6,734 nucleotides of DNA from an uncultured Chlamydiaceae bacterium (GTDB lineage: Bacteria > Chlamydiota > Chlamydiia > Chlamydiales > Parachlamydiaceae), in the NCBI GenBank assembly GCA_945957185.1, contig CAMFKA010000119.1, forward strand, positions 1-6,734. The letters are read 5' to 3'. The translations under genes and the position numbers were made by a program. The first letter of the stretch is position 1, and each line of letters starts with the position of its first letter. Below, piece by piece: positions 5,340 to 6,734 of this stretch. The notes below the pieces were generated by a model, which was not told the origin of the DNA, ran no database searches, and saw only the letters and a list, made by a program, of their open reading frames with translations.

Positions 5340-6549
5340 CATCTAGTTCTTCTTCAGACCAATCTTCGGGCTCATCTTCTAGAAAAGCTTTTGCAAACCT
5401 CTTCTGCAAAGCGTTTACAATTTCCTCAGAAAACACCTCTGAGGATGCCCTGACAAGTCGGTCTGTCAATTTGGGAGCGGGCAAGACCTGAACGGAGGTT
5501 GTACGTAGCAATTGAGGTGGTTTCTCCTCTTCAATCCAAACGCAATCACCGAAAACCTCTTCTTCAACAGGAGCTGCGACCCTAGAAAACATCTTCATAT
5601 TAAACATTGTCCCCAGACGGTTCCTGGTATTTTCTGCTTTGTACTGTTGCACTTTCTCGTCGATATCGATTTTTTTTTCATTTCGCTTTTTTAATCTTTC
5701 CATAAAGGTATTTAAAAAACTTGGAGGTGCCTTTTTAATATCTTTTTTATGTGGATCCCTTCTCATGCGGCTAACAATACCCCCTAAAAACGAAGATTTT
5801 GGCACCGGCTTTTCTTCCACTATACCCCTCTTGAATTGATGAACTTTGGGTATGATAATCTGACGAGGTGGTGTTGGCGAATTTGAAGAGGATGAAGGGG
5901 GGGAAGGGGGTGCTTGGGGAATTGGTATAGACATCTCTTTAATGGTATCAACGACACGGTCAGAAGCTTTGATCACTTTTTCAAGGTTTTGCTTCTCTTG
6001 TTGAATCCACTCGCTTTGTTCTCGTAACTTAGCTATCCATGCGAACGACAATGTATTGAGCCTGTCGGCTGTTTGTTTTTTCCCCTCCCGTGTGTACGTC
6101 TGCATGAGATTAGAGAGTCCCGCTTCGAGACTATTCCCCGGCATACCGTTTGTCTTTTTGGGAGGATTGAGCAAAAGTTGAGAAATGGCAAAAGCTTTCT
6201 GCACACTAAATGCTTCGACTCTTCCAACACGCTTGCCCTCTTTGAATTTTTCGATCCCTGTCTTAGCATTTATCAAAGCATTAAAAACTTGTTGACACAA
6301 GTCATCGACATACATTGTATTAAACGCTCCCCAAACCCAGCGCGTCAGTCTCGAAGAACCGCTATCTACAATTAATTTTCCATCTTTTTGAATCCAGGGC
6401 TTTTGACCTTCCTCAAACGCCATTAACTGTTTTAAATTATCGAACAGAAGTTGAAATTTATTCAATTCATCTTGTTGAGAAAATTGTAATCTATTCTGTT
6501 GTGTCGAGGTAGAGCTTCCCCGCATTGAAACATCTGATGATGCCGCCAT
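5332..6549 (-). CDS. Unrecognised hydrophilic Ser/Pro-rich protein, possible secreted effector
   Basis: I do not recognise this 405-residue protein. It has no signal peptide or membrane helix. The first 26 residues are rich in Ser, Thr and Gln and look disordered, as in type III secretion signals. Residues 27-205 look mostly helical with Trp-containing stretches (WVWGAF, 71-76). Residues 208-229 form a Pro/Ser linker (APPSPPSSSSNSPTPP). A basic segment follows with two similar motifs, SFLGGIVSRMRR (253-264) and SFLNTFMERLKK (277-288), and the tail is acidic (EDEPEDWSEEELDVN). The start at 6549 has AGGAG 7 nt upstream; an ATG at 6564 with GGAG 6 nt upstream is an alternative. An in-frame ATG at 6612 touches the -10 box and lacks a ribosome site. 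Its coding strand holds a C7 tract (5897-5903) and an A9 tract (5670-5678). The effector idea is a guess from composition and the suspected chlamydial origin. Confidence 0.75.
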   Translation of the reverse strand: MAASSDVSMRGSSTSTQQNRLQFSQQDELNKFQLLFDNLKQLMAFEEGQKPWIQKDGKLIVDSGSSRLTRWVWGAFNTMYVDDLCQQVFNALINAKTGIEKFKEGKRVGRVEAFSVQKAFAISQLLLNPPKKTNGMPGNSLEAGLSNLMQTYTREGKKQTADRLNTLSFAWIAKLREQSEWIQQEKQNLEKVIKASDRVVDTIKEMSIPIPQAPPSPPSSSSNSPTPPRQIIIPKVHQFKRGIVEEKPVPKSSFLGGIVSRMRRDPHKKDIKKAPPSFLNTFMERLKKRNEKKIDIDEKVQQYKAENTRNRLGTMFNMKMFSRVAAPVEEEVFGDCVWIEEEKPPQLLRTTSVQVLPAPKLTDRLVRASSEVFSEEIVNALQKRFAKAFLEDEPEDWSEEELDVN

Positions 6550-6556
6550 ATGAACA

Positions 6557-6561
6557 CTCCT
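6557..6561 (-). promoter_or_regulatory. Ribosome binding site favouring the start at 6549
   Basis: On the minus strand AGGAG precedes the ATG at 6549 by 7 nt (TGTTCAT). A second good site, GGAGAG, precedes the ATG at 6564. No Shine-Dalgarno at usable distance precedes the ATG at 6612. Both downstream starts remain possible, and they differ by only five residues. Confidence 0.55.
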
Positions 6562-6612
6562 CATATTTCTCTCCGCTAGACTGCCGAATGAGCTGTCTGG
6601 AGTCCTGTTCAT

Positions 6613-6644
6613 CTTATAAGAAATTAATTAATTTGCATCCTCAA
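6613..6644 (-). promoter_or_regulatory. Promoter region of the minus-strand orphan gene
   Basis: On the minus strand TATAAG (6618-6613) is a strong -10 box, the same hexamer as for nqrF. The only TTG-type -35 is TTGAGG (6644-6639) with a long 20-bp spacer, so the -35 is weak. The spacer is an A/T-only palindrome. Transcription would start near 6606, downstream of the ATG at 6612, which supports the shorter protein. Confidence 0.45.
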
Positions 6645-6655
6645 ATTAATTAATT
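6622..6655. repeat. AT-only inverted repeat made of two self-palindromic copies
   Basis: Arms AATTAATTAATTT (6622-6634) and AAATTAATTAATT (6643-6655) pair over 13 bp around an 8-nt loop (GCATCCTC). Each arm is itself palindromic (AAATTAATTAATTT, 6621-6634; 13 of 14 bases at 6643-6656), with centres 22 bp apart. On the plus strand a T6 run follows (6657-6662), but no plus-strand gene ends nearby. It covers the stop codon of the upstream minus-strand gene and the promoter spacer of the next, so a regulatory site is as plausible as a terminator. Confidence 0.6.
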
Positions 6656-6734
6656 ATTTTTTGCGGTCGCGTGCTGTACGAGAAATTTTGTTCCAGATGC
6701 CACTGAGACCCATCGCGCTCATCATCTCTTTAAT
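6654..6734 (-). CDS. C-terminal end of an unrecognised minus-strand gene (partial)
   Basis: On the minus strand one frame is open from the window edge to TAA at 6654-6656 and encodes 26 residues ending in GIWNKISRTARDRKK. The fragment looks like a real C-terminus: amphipathic, then basic, with ordinary codon use. It has no start with a ribosome site inside the window, so the gene begins beyond the right edge. It lies about 105 bp upstream of the 405-residue orphan gene on the same strand. The final ISR--RD-KK resembles the VSRMRRD--KK motif of that protein, which hints at related or partner proteins. It is too short to assign a family. Confidence 0.5.
   Translation of the reverse strand: MKEMMSAMGLSGIWNKISRTARDRKK

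Noticed and set aside
5424..5444. CCTCAGA/TCTGAGG hairpin as a terminator for nadE
   Set aside because: It has a 7-bp stem but no T run on either side, and it lies inside the coding region of the minus-strand gene.
6550..6612. ATG at 6612 as start of the orphan minus-strand protein
   Set aside because: It directly abuts the TATAAG -10 box, so it would lie upstream of the transcript start, and it lacks a Shine-Dalgarno. Starts at 6564 and 6549 both have good ones.

Overview
The window looks like chromosomal DNA of a Chlamydiae-type bacterium, more likely an amoeba-associated or environmental chlamydia than Chlamydia itself. This is an inference. It rests on a stand-alone nqrF with a GGAGSSFGR nucleotide loop that I associate with chlamydial NqrF, a TrhO/UPF0176 rhodanese protein, and a hydrophilic, Ser/Pro-rich orphan protein that resembles secreted chlamydial proteins. 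The presence of nadE argues against Chlamydia proper, which lacks most NAD synthesis. No rRNA, tRNA, IS element or CRISPR array was seen.

Layout, left to right. (1) 1-645 (+): 3' part of trhO (tRNA U34 hydroxylase); the start lies outside the window. (2) 646-829: a regulatory intergenic region with a long hairpin and three 20-bp quasi-palindromes of the form TTTAC-N10-GTAAA, centred 71 and 72 bp apart. The last one covers the -10 of a good promoter for the next gene. (3) 830-2299 (+): hipB-hipS-hipT, an AT-rich, translationally interlocked three-gene toxin-antitoxin operon of the HipBST kind, in which the N-terminal subdomain of HipA is a separate small protein. (4) 2307-5339 (+): an independent promoter, then nqrF (Na+-pumping NADH:quinone reductase subunit F) and nadE (glutamine-dependent NAD+ synthetase), 7 bp apart and probably co-transcribed. 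(5) 5332-6549 (-): an unrecognised 405-residue protein, convergent with nadE and overlapping it by 8 bp. A terminator-like hairpin for this gene sits inside the nadE coding sequence. (6) 6613-6656: a promoter region with two AT-only palindromes 22 bp apart. (7) 6654-6734 (-): the C-terminal end of another minus-strand gene.

How the parts work together. HipB is the DNA-binding autorepressor, HipS the probable antitoxin that occupies the missing subdomain of HipT, and HipT a Ser/Thr kinase with all catalytic motifs intact. The low GC of the hip block compared with its neighbours, and the self-contained promoters on both sides, suggest it is an acquired module between housekeeping genes. nqrF and nadE couple NADH oxidation with NAD+ production. 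The minus-strand pair at the right end may be two related or co-regulated proteins, because a short basic motif at the end of one resembles a repeated motif in the other.
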